64,000 bases of DNA from Dryomyza anilis (taxonomy: Eukaryota > Arthropoda > Insecta > Diptera > Dryomyzidae). The translations under genes and the position numbers were made by a program. Location of the stretch: contig OX638133.1 in assembly GCA_951804985.1 (NCBI GenBank), positions 28,054,963 to 28,118,962 of the forward strand, in the 5' to 3' direction. The notes under the pieces are model-generated. The model saw only the letters and a program-made list of their open reading frames with translations. It had not been told where the DNA came from and made no database searches. Below are positions 1 through 11,310 of the stretch, one piece after another. Numbering within the stretch: the first letter of the stretch is position 1; the number at the start of each line of letters is the position of its first letter.

Positions 1-50
1 AATTTAGTTGAGAAACCCAGGTTCGAATCTCGGCCAAGACAATCATTTTT
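1..50 (+). repeat. tRNA-like SINE head fragment (B box)
   Basis: GGTTCGAATC at 20-29 is a near-perfect RNA polymerase III B box, preceded by TTTAGTTGAGAAA and followed by CTCGGCCA and a long T run (a Pol III terminator or tail). A closely related copy lies at about 3125-3180. The left side is cut by the window edge. There is no foldable tRNA, so this is a tRNA-derived repeat, not a tRNA gene. Confidence 0.6.
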
Positions 51-305
51 TTTTTTTTGTTTTTTTTTTCAAATTGTGTTTTTTTCAAACACAAAAACCA
101 AAACACAAAATAAAAGCAAAAGTAAAAATACAAAAACAAAAGCAAACACAAATAAATCAAAAGCGCAGAACACAAATACAAAAAGCAAATACACCAAAAA
201 TCAAAATCTAAAAGAAACACAAAAACGAAAACACAGAAACAAAAACAAAAGAAAAAGAAAAAAGTCAAAAATAAAACCAAAATGACGATACCAAAAAAAA
301 AAAAC
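51..305. repeat. CA/A-rich low-complexity DNA
   Basis: Imperfect AAAACACAAAAAC-type sequence after a T-rich block. Apparent open frames rich in Lys/Asn/Gln or Phe/Cys are composition artefacts. Confidence 0.85.
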
Positions 306-990
306 AGTTGGGAAGGTTAGATCACATGGGAAATTTTAAATTTGGTGTTATTATGATAGTTAGGATTATCAAAAGTATAGTCGGTCTAAGCCGACTATAA
401 ATACCCTACACATATGTGTGGTTACCATTCAAAGTGGTATATAGGTCACCAGGGTATACGAATCCTGAAAATAACTACAATCTTTCCATCCCTGCAGAAT
501 TTTCTTTCATTTGATACCCATATTTACAAATGGGTAGATGTACCGAATTTCGATTTTTTTTTTTTGGGAACCACAAGTCGTTTCATTATTTTCATGTATT
601 TGAGCATAATGTCAATATATATTTTACCAAAAAAAGTTTACCTAAGCACGTATACAGTAAAATTGATTTGTAGATGTAAATTTTATATGAGGTATTTGAA
701 CATAAGTGGTCGGTTCTCAGGTCACAATAGACCGGTCATGCCAATTTTCTTGTTCAGACTGCTTAGATATATAAGTAATCTAAATCTAGCTCTTCAACTT
801 TTTCTGTAATCGTGATTTCAACAGACAGACAGAAGGACATGCAGACAGACGGACATCGCTAAATCGACTCAGGAGGTCATGCTGATCAAGAATATATATA
901 CTTTTCTATACCGGAGATGCTTTTTTCAGGGTGTTACAAACGGCGTACCAAACTGAATGTACCCTTTCACTCTTAGAGTAGGGTATAAAA
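306..990 (+). mobile_element. dispersed fly repeat A, copy 1
   Basis: Starts AGTTGGGAAGGTTAGATCAC, has an ATAGTCGG...CCGACTAT hairpin near 379-400 followed by ATACCCTAC, a body with GTCACCAGGGT and GAACATAAGTGGTCGGTT, a CAGACAGAC/GGACAT run near 830, and ends ACTCTTAGAGTAGGGTATAA. The inner ATACCCTAC and terminal GTAGGGTAT are inverted. It matches 26129-26781 over its length. It lies within the A-rich tract and has no coding capacity. Such repeats are common in fly genomes (INE-1/DINE-like or related); exact class unknown. Confidence 0.75.
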
Positions 991-2745
991 AACAAAAGCA
1001 ATAACATAAAAGAAAAAATTAAAAAACCAAACACAAACACAAATAAATAATGAGAGAAATAAAAAATTAAAAACAAAGCCCACAAAAAACAAAAGAAACA
1101 GAAATAATAGAAACAAAATCAAAGGAATATTTAAAACAAAGGACAAACACAAAGGAAAAACACAAAGGCTAAACATAAATAAAAATAAAAGCAAAAAGAC
1201 AAAACACAAAGGCAAACACAAAAACAAAGGGAAAAACACGAAACAAAACAATAAACATAAGCATTAATATAAAATGAACATTCAAAAACAAAAACAAAAG
1301 CAAACACATAAAAACCAAAAACAACCAAAACAACAAAACAAAAAAAGAGAAAGAAATAAAATATTAAAATCATTAGTCAAAAAAACAAGTTTATCTCAAC
1401 AAAAAAAAAATCAAAAGCAATAGCCACAGCCACAGAAAAGACAGAAACAAAAAAAAAAACTCCAAAAAGGAACAAAAAAAAAATCAGAAGAATAGTGAAA
1501 ACTAAAAACTGGAAAACACAAAAGGCTAAAACATAAATAATAGTAAAAACAAAAACTCAAAACGCAAAAGCAAAAACTAAAGTAAACTAAAGCAAAAACC
1601 CAAAAACTCAAAAACAAAAACACAAAAATCTGAAAACCAAACGCACGAAACCAAAAAAAAAACTCAAAAAACATAAGCAAAAATAAAATCAAAAACAAAA
1701 ACGCAAAATCAAAAGCAATAACATAAAATCAGAAGAAAAACCAAAAAAAAATCAACAACAAAAATAAAAACAAAAATGCCGAAAGAAATAAATAATAAAA
1801 CACAAAATTAATCTAAAGAAAAAAATCAAAAGCAAAACATAATTAAAAAACGAAGAAACAATTAAAAAACGAAATCAAAAGAATAGTGAAGACAAAACCA
1901 AATTAAAAAACGTGAAAAACACAAAAGGCTAAATAATAAATAAAAATATAAGTAAAACAAACAAAAACAGAGAAAAATATAAACAAAATAAAAAAACACT
2001 AACAAAAAACAAAATAAGAAACACAAACGAAAACACAAAAATCAGGAAAAACAAAAAAAAACATGAGAAAAACTAATAAATAAAACCAAACATACGAAAC
2101 AAAAATAAAACTAAAAAAAAGCAAAAAAAAAAAAATGCAAACTCAAAAACAATAACATAAAATCAAAAGAAAAAACCAAAAAAAAATCAACTGCAAAAAT
2201 AAAAACAAAAATGCCGAAACAAAACCGAAAGATATAAATAATAAAACACAAAGTTAATCTGAAGCAAAAACAGAAACAAAAAACACAAAACACAAAAACA
2301 GATTTAAAAAACTAAAACAAAAGAATAGTAAAAACAAAAGCAAATTAAAAAAACGTGTAAAACACAAAAGTCTAAAAAATAAATAAAAATATAAGCAATA
2401 ATTAAAACAATCAAAAATAAAGGATAAACACAAAAATATAAACAAAATAAAAAACGTTATATTCAAAAACACTAACAAAATAAAAATATGAAACCAAAGT
2501 AAACAAGAAAACAACACAAATGAAAAAAAAACAATAGAAATTAAACAATGAATGTAAAAAATAAACAAAAATATAAGCAAAATAAACAAAAACAAATGAA
2601 AAACCAAAACAAAAAAACTCTAACAAAAAAACTCTAACAAAAAACAAAATATAAAACAAAAGTTGAGACAAGAAAAAAACACTAATAAAAAAAATAAAAC
2701 AATAGAATAAAAACACATAATTCAACAAAAAAACAAATTTTGATT
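991..2745. repeat. CA/A-rich low-complexity tract, about 1.75 kb
   Basis: Long imperfect array of AAACACAAAAACAAAAGC-type words with larger internal duplications; for example the CAAAAGAATAGTGAA and AACACAAAAGGCTAAA words recur near 1500, 1880 and 2320. Antisense frames are Phe/Leu/Cys-rich artefacts. Confidence 0.85.
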
Positions 2746-2846
2746 TTAAAAAGGTTTTTCAACAGGGACGCTACAAAAGTAGAGCGACAGGGACAGCAAA
2801 CGACGCCATATTTCTTGCCGCTCTTTTGACATTTCCCTTTAGTAAG

Positions 2847-2943
2847 GTTTGCCATTTTTGATGGAAAGATATACGAATTCGAATTTTGGTAGTAAATTTT
2901 AATAATTTCGACTCGTATATCTTTCCATCATGAAATGGCAAAC
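2847..2943. repeat. short foldback (inverted repeat)
   Basis: Arms 2847-2876 and 2913-2943 are reverse complements (GGAAAGATATACGA against TCGTATATCTTTCC, with GTTTGCCATTT against AAATGGCAAAC) around a ~36-base AT-rich loop. Confidence 0.8.
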
Positions 2944-3049
2944 ACTTGAAAATAACGTTTGTAGCGGTTTCTTATTGAAAAACACTTTATTACAAAAATG
3001 ACAAAAATTTTGACATTTTGATTTTGTTTGACATGGTTAATAATAATTT

Positions 3050-3200
3050 TAATTGGGGGTAGTTTCTGCGTCGCATTGGTAAAGAAAACAACTATAACAC
3101 ACACTGACATAGTGAAACCAATCACTACGAACTAAGTTTAGTTGAGAAACGCGGGTTCGAATCTCGGCCAGGGCGAGATTTTTTTTTTTAATTTTTTTTT
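3050..3200 (+). repeat. tRNA-derived SINE-like unit with B box
   Basis: GGTTCGAATC at 3154-3163 within GAGAAACGCGGGTTCGAATC, followed by TCGGCCAGGGCGAGA and a T run. Near-identical to the copy at 1-45 from TTTAGTTGAGAAA onward. No convincing A box upstream. Confidence 0.6.
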
Positions 3201-3220
3201 ATTTTTTTCAAATATAATAG

Positions 3221-3373
3221 CTGCGTTTTTTTCATAATTTAAATTTGAGCTGGAACAAATTTTGTACGCAAAACAAAAACAATTTAAGCTCGATAAATCT
3301 ATCTAGCTCAAATTGTTTTTGTTTTGCGTATAAAATTTGTTCCGGCTCAAATTTAAATTATGAAAAAACGCAG
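3221..3373. repeat. near-perfect 153-bp palindrome
   Basis: Arms of about 70 bases: CTGCGTTTTTTTCATAATTT at the left and AAATTATGAAAAAACGCAG at the right. Internal words TTTGAGCTGGAACAAA and TTTGTTCCGGCTCAAA pair, with a loop near 3298. Only a few mismatches, so it would fold as one long hairpin. It follows directly on the SINE-like unit. Confidence 0.88.
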
Positions 3374-3837
3374 TTAATGTTGTTTTTTCAATTCATATTT
3401 TTTTACAAAAAGTTTTTGTGTAAATTTTGTTTGAATATTTTTTTTACCAATTTTTTTTTTATATTTTTTCATACTTTTTTTATATTTTTGTCAGACAACT
3501 TCTTTCGAATACAAAATTTTATAATACATGTTTTCATAATAACAAGTTATAATTATAGTTATATATAATATAAATCTTTTAAGCTCTGGGAAATTTTACA
3601 ACAATAACAAAAAAAACTGAGGTCAATAATGAAATGAAATTTTCTGACTTTATTTTATTTCTAGTACGTTTTCAAATTAATTTGTTTTTTTTATTTATTC
3701 ACTCGATATAACCCGGTATATGATTTTAATATATATTTTTTAATTAATTGTTTTTTTTTTTATTTTACGACTGATAACATTACACAATAAAATGATAAAA
3801 AAAGTAAATGGCACTATTTCTGTATTATTGGCAATAG
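3374..3837. other. AT-rich DNA, no feature seen
   Basis: T-rich runs and TATA-like words only; the short frames here are low-complexity Phe-rich. Confidence 0.6.
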
Positions 3838-4689
3838 CCCGCAGAATTCCAATATATTAATTTAAAAAATTTCTATGGATAGGTTTACGAGATAACGGCC
3901 AATATCTTTTGAACCGAGTAAAAAAGTGGTCACATATATTTGCAAATATTTTGCGTTTTAAATACCCCTTATTTGATCAAATGTAATACGAAATAAAAGA
4001 TTATTTAAAATCCAATAAACATTTCTCACAACATTTTGCAATTGGTTTGCTGGTTTGAGAGAATTCGATAGAAGAACTCGAAAAATGTTATTTTTTTTCG
4101 ACAAAAATTTAAATTAAAGATGCATTTTAAAAGTTGGAAAAAATTATTCACAGACTGTCATATTCCAAAATTAGCCTGTATCTTTTACAAGAAAACTACG
4201 TAAAAATAAAATAAATCTATGGATACATTTTGAGGTCAGAAAAAAATTCATATAAAGCATTAGAATTGGGTGTAAACTTTAAAATCTCATTTTGTGTTTT
4301 TATACCCTACACCCATGGATAACATGTCGGCAAATGTGACATATACATTTTTGTCATTGATAGCTCAATTTCTTCGAAAGAGCGTAGACTAATTTTGTAA
4401 TCATTTTACTTTCTCGATTTTTTCCATTTTTTAAATGCATTTAAAAAAAAAAAAAATTCGAAAAAATACTTTTTTTCAAGTTTTTCTATCGAGTTCTCTT
4501 AAACTAGTTAATGAATTGAAAAAGTTGTGAAAAATGATTATTGGATGTTTAAATACCTTTCATTTGATATAACTATTGATCATATGAGTTATTTACAACG
4601 TGAGATATTTACAAATATATGTACCGCCTTTTTGAAAGCTCGATTCAAATTTTATTGGCCGATATTTTGTAAACCTATCGGAATCAGGG
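3838..4689. mobile_element. long-arm inverted repeat (foldback-like)
   Basis: Left arm 3838-4150 and right arm about 4405-4689 are diverged reverse complements. Shared words include AGGTTTACRARATAWCGGCC, ACATATATTTG, AATCCAATAA, GAATTCGATAGAA/GAACTCGATAGAA and ATGCATTT. The loop holds a fragment starting TATACCCTACACCCATGG (near 4300), like the 5' part of repeat A. No coding. Confidence 0.7.
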
Positions 4690-4925
4690 AGTCATTTACA
4701 AAACAATTACATATAAGGGGCATATGCAATATTCTACATTTATCAAACATGAAATCACATACACAATGGTTCATATTTTAATACATAAATTACCAAAAAC
4801 GTATAACAAAACAGAAAATGTATTGTTTCGAAATTAAGCAACATCCATTTTCCCTACTATTTCCAAAGTGTTTATAATTATGAAATTTAATATTGCAATT
4901 TTAAATACCTTTTATCTCTAAAATA

Positions 4926-5540
4926 TAAAAAATGACGCCCGTCGATGTTTCTCCAAAATATGTGATCATCCCACAATGCGCCAATCGTGAACCGTTCAAT
5001 ATTCTCCGTTAAGGAGCGGACTCGGGTACGGTTTAAAACCCCGTGTCCCTTCGATGTTGTTGTTTATATATTTTATTTTGTTGCTTTTTACGAATAGTAA
5101 AAACCTTTTAACTTGTATAGGATATTAAACAGTTGTACATGACTTCGAGCACCAATCATTACAAACGGTGACGATTAAAAGTTTTTGTTTTAATTTAATT
5201 TCTTGAGTTGTTTGGGTTTTCTGCAATCAAAAGGGTTGCAGACAACCTTTCCACACAATAGCGCACGAGACCACAAACGAACGTAATATGCATTACGTAT
5301 TTAAAAGAAATCGTTTATGGAATAAAATCCACGAATTGAATTGAATGGCTTCGATGTGAATATAAATTAAAGCACTGAATATAAATTAAATTTGCAACAG
5401 TGCATCTGCAATAATGTAGACATGCAGTGCTGCTAAAACTGTGCATTGTATGCACTGTGTCTTAGCTATTACTATTCGATAAATGCAATATATCGAGAGC
5501 GTGTGTGGTTTGTGTATGAACTAAAATATAGAAGTATTTT
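4926..5540 (+). repeat. dispersed repeat B, copy 1
   Basis: Contains ATTCTCCGTTAAGGAGCGGA, CCGTGTCCCTTCGATGTTGT, GGGTTGCAGACAACCTTTCC, CACGAGACC, CAACAGTGCATCTGCAA, and ends near GTGTGGTTTGTGTATGAACT. Collinear with 9090-9550, same orientation. A short related piece lies inverted near 36855-36895. Confidence 0.8.
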
Positions 5541-5921
5541 TTTTTTATTTTATACTTGAATTTATTCATTATTTACGATATTAATTTACTTTTAATTAGT
5601 TTTAGGAATGGATGATATGAGATAGATAAAGTAATTAAATTTAGAAAATAAATTGATCTTTAAAATTTTAAGTAAGCCAATGTATATAGCCATTAACTTT
5701 GTCAACTTTGTCCGATAATTCACAAATAGTGATTTTTTACATGTTTTGAAATATATGAGTCGCGCGTGATTTTGAGACTCTAGTGGGTTATTTGTGTGAA
5801 TTCGTGATTTGTGTGAGTTTTGTGTTATATTGTGTGATTTTTATGTCATTTCTTACAGTCTGGTTTGCTCCATACGCCATTTTTGGGTAAATGAAGTTGG
5901 CAATCGAATTTATATGATTTA
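5541..5921 (+). repeat. dispersed repeat D (TGTGTGATTTTT-rich), partial
   Basis: From about 5690 the words AACTTTGTC, GCGTGATTTTGAGACTCT, TTGTGTGATTTTT and GGTTTGCTCCATACGCCATT match 7240-7460 and 10220-10375 in the same orientation. Before 5660 it is AT-rich with nothing recognised. Confidence 0.7.
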
Positions 5922-6910
5922 TATATCGTCACTGTCATACCAAAGGGGCGAATGAACATTTTTAAAAATGTTGGGAAATCAAATTTTAAAGTTTGAAGTG
6001 TTTGTAGAAGTAAAAAATGTATATGTTTTTTAATTTTTTCTGTTATTTTTGTTTATTCGTCAATTATTATAACGTATATAAAATATCTTTAGATTTGGAC
6101 AACCTACTGAATTATAAATACGGATTTTGTGAGTCTATATCCTGAACAAAACGCAAATATTTTTGTTTTTTATGCTATAAATATTAGCGCAAGAACAAAA
6201 AGTAATGTAAAGGTGTATTAATTGTTTGTTTTTAAAACACCTATCGATCTGCATCATTTATTAAAAATATTTTTTCAAACATTAGTTTGCCATTTGTTAT
6301 TTGCAGAAAAAAATGCTTGAAAATGATGCCAATCGATAGATGCTTTAAAAACAAACAATTAATACCTTTACACCACTATTTTATCTTGCACCAAAAAAAA
6401 ATTATAGCAAAAAAACGAAGAAATTGGAAAAATTGAAAACCTTGTCATGCCATGGCGAATCTTTTCGTTTTTTTTAACATAACTCTTTAATGGTAAAATA
6501 GTGATGTGAATGCAATTATTGCTAGTTTTCTACATCACTAATTATAAATATTTTGGCAAAATTATTTTCCTACAAATAACATATGGCAAATTAATGTTTG
6601 GCAAAATATTTTTAATTAATGATGCAGATCGATAAGTGCTTTGAAATAATAAATGCCTTTACACCACCATTTTTTCTTATACCATTAAAGAGTTATAGCA
6701 AAAAAAAAACGAAAAGATTCTCCCTTTTGGAGTGACAAGATTTTCAATTTTTCAAATTCGCCCTTTTGGTTTTGTCTTTTGTGGCTAGAAATATCCAACA
6801 GAATGACGCGATTTTGGCACAGCATACTTGAGGATAAACTACATTCAAAAATGTCAAAAAACGCAAATGGCAAAAATTGCTCGCCCCTTTGGGATGATAG
6901 TGATGATATA
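5922..6910 (+). mobile_element. TIR element F, copy 1
   Basis: Terminal inverted repeats of about 30 bp with three mismatches: left TATATCGTCACTGTCATACC then AAAGGGGCGA; right, read inward, TATATCATCACTATCATCCC then AAAGGGGCGA. Inside are palindromic units carrying CACCTATCGATCTGCATCAT and its complement, plus CTATAACTCTTTA borders. No transposase frame, so non-autonomous. An inverted, left-truncated relative lies at 43870-45368. Confidence 0.82.
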
Positions 6911-7735
6911 TAGTTTTATGGAATTAATGTAAACCTTATATTTGGTTTTCCGAATCAATGGTGTATGAAGCAAATCAATTCTCAAGAAGTATGTTTATTA
7001 ATAAATTGAAAAAAATGAAGAAAAATGTTTGTAAATAATAAAATGACTACGTATTCTGAATTTTATTATGAATTTTTCCATTTTTAAATTCTGGTAGATG
7101 TGTGTGTTTGATTTTCGAGTGATTTATCACGATATGAGATTATTGTGTGTTTATCTGACTGTTTGATTTAATGTGATTTTTTTCCATATGTGACTTTGTT
7201 ATGACACAGTTTTACGTGTGATTTCTTGATCTTTCGTGTTAGTTTTGGTTGGCAACTTTGATATAATCATCAACGTTGGCAACTTTGTGAGATATATCTA
7301 AAATAGTGATTCTTTACGTAATGAAAGTATTGCGTGATTTTGAGAATCTCGTGGTATATGCGTGAATTTGTGATTTATGTTATTTTTTGTGAGATTTTTA
7401 ACATCGTGTTACATTGTGTGATTTTTCACAACCTGGTTTGCTCCATGCGCCATTTTTGAGGAAATGCCTTAAAAACCATTTGAAGATTATTAAATTCGAT
7501 ATAATAATGATAAATGTTCGATAAAAAATGCAAACTATTTGAATTTTTTTTGTCAAGAGATAAAATTTTCTGCAATTTTATTAATATAATTAAACAAATG
7601 TTTGTTAATGCTAGTTTGTTAGATAAAATGGTAGATATCTTAGAGATATCGAATTATTTAACAATTTATAACTTAATAGATTTTGATGTATTTTAGCAAA
7701 AATATTGAGATTATGAAAATGAATGTAAACACTCC
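6911..7735 (+). repeat. repeat D copies and AT-rich filler
   Basis: About 7000-7470 carries AATAATAAAATGACTAC, GTGTGTGTTTGATTTTCGAG, GGTTGGCAACTTTG and GGTTTGCTCCATGCGCCATT, shared with 8890-9040, 10200-10375 and 11040-11310. 7470-7735 is AT-rich with no gene recognised. Confidence 0.6.
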
Positions 7736-7960
7736 CAACAAATCAATTGACATTTTAATAATATCGCAACGATATCGTTTATTAGCTCAAATTGTCGTTT
7801 TCGATAATCTATAATGATACGTAAATGATGAAGTTTTCTATAAATACGAACCCATCTAGAATGATATCGTTCAATTTTTACTCTTTAAGTTTTATATCGA
7901 AACTTTATCATTATTATATCGAATTTACAAATTATCGTCAAATGGTTTGCATGGTTCTTT
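7736..7960. repeat. repeat E (ATATCGTTT palindromic words)
   Basis: GCAACGATATCGTTTATTAG, AAATTGTCGTTTTCGATAAT and the CGAACCCATCTAGAATGATA block correspond to one arm of the foldback at 12511-12862. Related pieces are at 10560-10690, 10920-11010 and 26990-27180. Confidence 0.65.
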
Positions 7961-7999
7961 ATTGTTTTTCGTGTTAATTATGTAGCGGGTAGAGATGAG

Positions 8000-8370
8000 C
8001 ATGTGCATGAGTTTTTACTCACTCACTCACTCACTCTCACGAATGAAATTTTCTAATCACACACAATCACTCACGGCTTTTTTTTTTGTTCTAGTGACAC
8101 TCACTCACAATCACGAGAGTAAAATACGTTTCAATCACAATCACGCGTGATCATGCGTGATTCACGCTGAAATCACGATTTTAAATTCTGTAAAAAAATC
8201 GATTCACGCACACTTATTGACGAAAAAATTGTACTCACTCACAGTCACTCACGGACTTTATTTGATCTACACAATCATGCAAGTCAATTAAGATTCAATC
8301 ACAATCACACGTGATCAGAGGAGATTCTAGTGAATCTCGCTAAAATCTGCTCAAGTGCCCATCGCTAGTA
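8000..8370. repeat. degenerate TCAC/CACTCA simple repeat
   Basis: Opens with ACTCACTCACTCACTCACTC, then diverged TCACAATCAC and CGCGTGATCATGCGTGATTC words. No coding. Confidence 0.75.
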
Positions 8371-8379
8371 TAGAGCAAA

Positions 8380-8880
8380 CAAATTCTCAGTAGGGATGTC
8401 CATCTGAAAAAAACATCGATGTTTTAGTTGATATGATACATCGACTCGACTCGATGTTTTCCGATGTATAAAACAAAAACATCGATGTTTCTGATGCATG
8501 GAATGAAAAATTATTAGGTAAGTAATTTAAATTTTGATGAATTTTGATGTCAAATAAACAGAATAAATAAGTGTTTGACTTGAAACTTTTTTTTATTATA
8601 CAAAATAATTAAGACGTTGGGAATCAAAAATGTCTAAGTCCATGTTATGTCATTTTATGAAAAACACGAAAACCATGTATGAAGTAAATGGTAATTAAAA
8701 GTGTTTAATTTCAAATAGAATTCCATAAATAATCAAATTCAGTTAAATCTAGCTAGTTTCGTTTCGCAAATAGGAATTTAACAGTGATTCGATATATCGA
8801 AAAAAGACATCGATGTATCGAATAGATTCTGAGGCTTATATTGCATCGAAAAACATCGATGTATTTTGGATATTTTTAGT
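8380..8880. mobile_element. MITE-like element with ACATCGATGT words
   Basis: Begins CAGTAGGGATGTCCATCTG and is bounded on both sides by blocks of ACATCGATGT palindromes (8412-8490 and 8785-8865) with AT-rich DNA between. The left end resembles hAT-type termini (CAGNGATG), but I see no clear target duplication. Confidence 0.45.
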
Positions 8881-9089
8881 TCCCAGTAAGTAAATTTATT
8901 AATAAATTGTAAAAAAATTAAGAAAACATTTTTTAAATAATAAAATTACTACATTTTTGTGAATATTATTATGAATTTTTCAATTCTGAAATATGCGTGT
9001 AATTATCATGTGATTTTTCACGATATTAGAATGCCGATCTCTACTTAATTATTAAAATAATTAATAAATTCTATAAAATATGAAAAATT
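8881..9089 (+). repeat. repeat D fragment
   Basis: TTTATTAATAAATTGTAAAA, AATAATAAAATTACTAC and TTTTTCACGATATTAGA are shared with 6990-7150 and 11040-11180. Confidence 0.55.
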
Positions 9090-9555
9090 ATCGTCGACGT
9101 CTGGTGCAAAATGTGCGTCATCTCACTACTACAGTGTGCTATTCATGAATCGTTTAATATTCTCCGTTAGGAGCGGACTCAGGGGTACGATTTAAAACCC
9201 CCGTGTCCCTTCAATGTTGTTTGCTTTTGTTGTTGTTGTGGTTTGTTTTGTTGTTGCTGCAATTAAAGGGTTGCAGAAAACCTTTTCACACAATGGCACA
9301 CGAGACCGCGGATAACTGCGATATGCACATCGTATTTGTAACAAATTGCTATTGAAATAAAACTTACGAATTTAATGGATTCGATGCAGCCAAATAAAGA
9401 AACAATTAAAATTTACAACAGTGCATCTGCAACAATGTAGGTTGCAGTGTGCTATTATTAGCTGTATTAATTAATGATATTCGATTAATGCAATATATCG
9501 AGAGCACGTGTGGTTTGTGTATGTACTAAAATATCGCAGTATTCATCGAAGTAGT
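9090..9555 (+). repeat. dispersed repeat B, copy 2
   Basis: ATTCTCCGTTAGGAGCGGAC, CCGTGTCCCTTCAATGTTGT, AGGGTTGCAGAAAACCTTTT, CACGAGACCGCGGA, CAACAGTGCATCTGCAACAA and CACGTGTGGTTTGTGTATGT, in the same order as at 4926-5540. Confidence 0.8.
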
Positions 9556-9689
9556 ACAATCAACTGAGAAAGTAAACGTTATATGGCATAAAACTGTTTG
9601 AACGTCGTGTAGCTACTGTAAGAGTAGATCTTTATAAGTCCTATTAAATTCACTGTGTAAAGGTTTATTGAACTAATAAAACAACTCGT

Positions 9690-9795
9690 ATACAGTGACA
9701 CTAGTGTCTTCTGTGGCAGGGACTACCCAACCTTAATACAGATGTCACGACGGACGCGGGTTCGAATCCTGCCTGCAGCAATATTTTTGTTCTTC
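9690..9795 (+). repeat. tRNA-derived SINE-like head
   Basis: GACGCGGGTTCGAATCCTGC then CTGCAGCAATATTTTTG. The B box GGTTCGAATC is perfect. The 3' part matches the minus-strand copy at 50820-50905 (CGGGTTCAATTCCTGCCTG). The upstream CTGTGGCAGGGACTACC could be a decayed A-box region. Not a real tRNA gene. Confidence 0.6.
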
Positions 9796-10199
9796 CAATT
9801 AATTTTTTTAAATTTATTTATCATTATTATTAATATATATTATTATTATCATATAATTCATCATTATGATATTTAAACATTATAATATGTATGTTGAAAT
9901 TTAATAATTAATCACTTATTTAATAATTAATTTCAATTCAACTAAACTATATGAAAATTAACGATATTATTTAAGAAATCATATATGTATATAATTATAT
10001 TTGTTTTTGTATTCATTGTATTGTATTAAAGTTGCAATAAGCTTCTATCAACCTTTTTAGAGAAATCAAATAACATTTACACGGCATCTACATAGCTTTA
10101 TATAGACATATGCTGTAAAGACTTACGCCCTTTGAACTTTATAGTAAAAATTTCTGGATAAGAATGTCGTGAAAAGCTTTAGACCATTTTTATATATGA
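9796..10199. other. AT-rich DNA, no feature seen
   Basis: TTATTATTAATATATATTAT-type low complexity at the left; otherwise unremarkable. Confidence 0.6.
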
Positions 10200-11310
10200 G
10201 ATTGTGCTACTTGGGCAGTATTTAATATATTACGATGTCAGTCTCGCGTGATTTTAAGACACTCGTGACATATTTGCCTTAATTCATGACTTATGTGAGA
10301 TATTTCACATCGTGTTGTATTGTGTGATTTTTTCACACTCTGGTTTGCTCCATACGCAATTTTCCGGTAAATGACCCAGAAACCATTTCTAATCTCGATA
10401 TACTAATCATACTGTTCGCTATAAAACTCAAAGTATTTCAAAATGTTTATTAAAAAGATAAAATTTTCTAAACAAATAAAATTTGTTTATCGAAAATAAA
10501 TCCAGTTACAAAATCCCCTCGATGTCTATAGTATCTGTCAAAGATAAATTAATAGATAGGCTCGTTTTTATCGAAAACGCTTTACTCTTATATCATTTTA
10601 TATTATCGAAAACGATAATTTGGGCCTATAATCGATATCGTTTCTAAATTGTAAACATATCGTTGGGTTTGCTGGAAGGAGTAAGCAGTTAAATTTATAT
10701 TATTTATATATATCAGAAACGACTATTTGAACGTATAAATGATATCGTTTCAATATCGTTAAAATGTCATTCTGTTTGCTAGGAATAGATTTATGGCTGT
10801 ACTTCCGCTATTACTCTACATTTACATTTCAAGGAAGTTTACTTGAATACAATTACACACATTTTGGCTAATTTGATCTTGTTTGTTGAATAAAATGGTG
10901 GATATCTTAGATTGAGTGAGTTTTATATCGAAAATTTAACACATTCATCGAATTTACAACGTCAAATGGTTTGCACGGTTTTTTTTTTATTGTTTTTCAA
11001 GTTAATTATGTATGCAGCAAACCAATGCTCAGGAAATTAATTTATTAGTAAATTGTAAAAAATGAAGAAACCAGTTTGTTAATAATAATAAATTATTACA
11101 TTTTCTGAATATTACTATGAATTTATAATGAATTTTCAATTCTGGAATATGTGTGTGTGATTTATCACTATATGAAAGTTTTGTGTGATTTATCTCACTG
11201 TGTGATTTTTCTCAATATGTGACGTTTTGTATAAAAATCAAAAATCAATCACACGTGAGATTTCATGTGTGCTTTAGTGACTTTTCGAGTGGTTTTTGGT
11301 TGGCAACCTT
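10200..11310 (+). repeat. repeats D and E, interleaved
   Basis: 10220-10375 and 11040-11310 are repeat D (GCGTGATTTTAAGACACTCG, GGTTTGCTCCATACGC, TGGCAACCTTGATAG). 10560-11010 carries repeat E words (AAAACGATAATTTGGGCCTA, CGATATCGTTTC, CATATCGTTGGGTTTGCTGG). Confidence 0.6.

Noticed and set aside
973..2728. Several minus-strand frames of 60-117 codons rich in Phe, Cys, Leu
   Set aside because: Translations of CA/A-rich low-complexity DNA; no domains, starts or codon bias.
9690..9795. Possible genuine tRNA gene (perfect B box, plausible T arm)
   Set aside because: No convincing A box, D arm or pairing acceptor stem; the 3' half recurs at 50820-50905 as a dispersed repeat.
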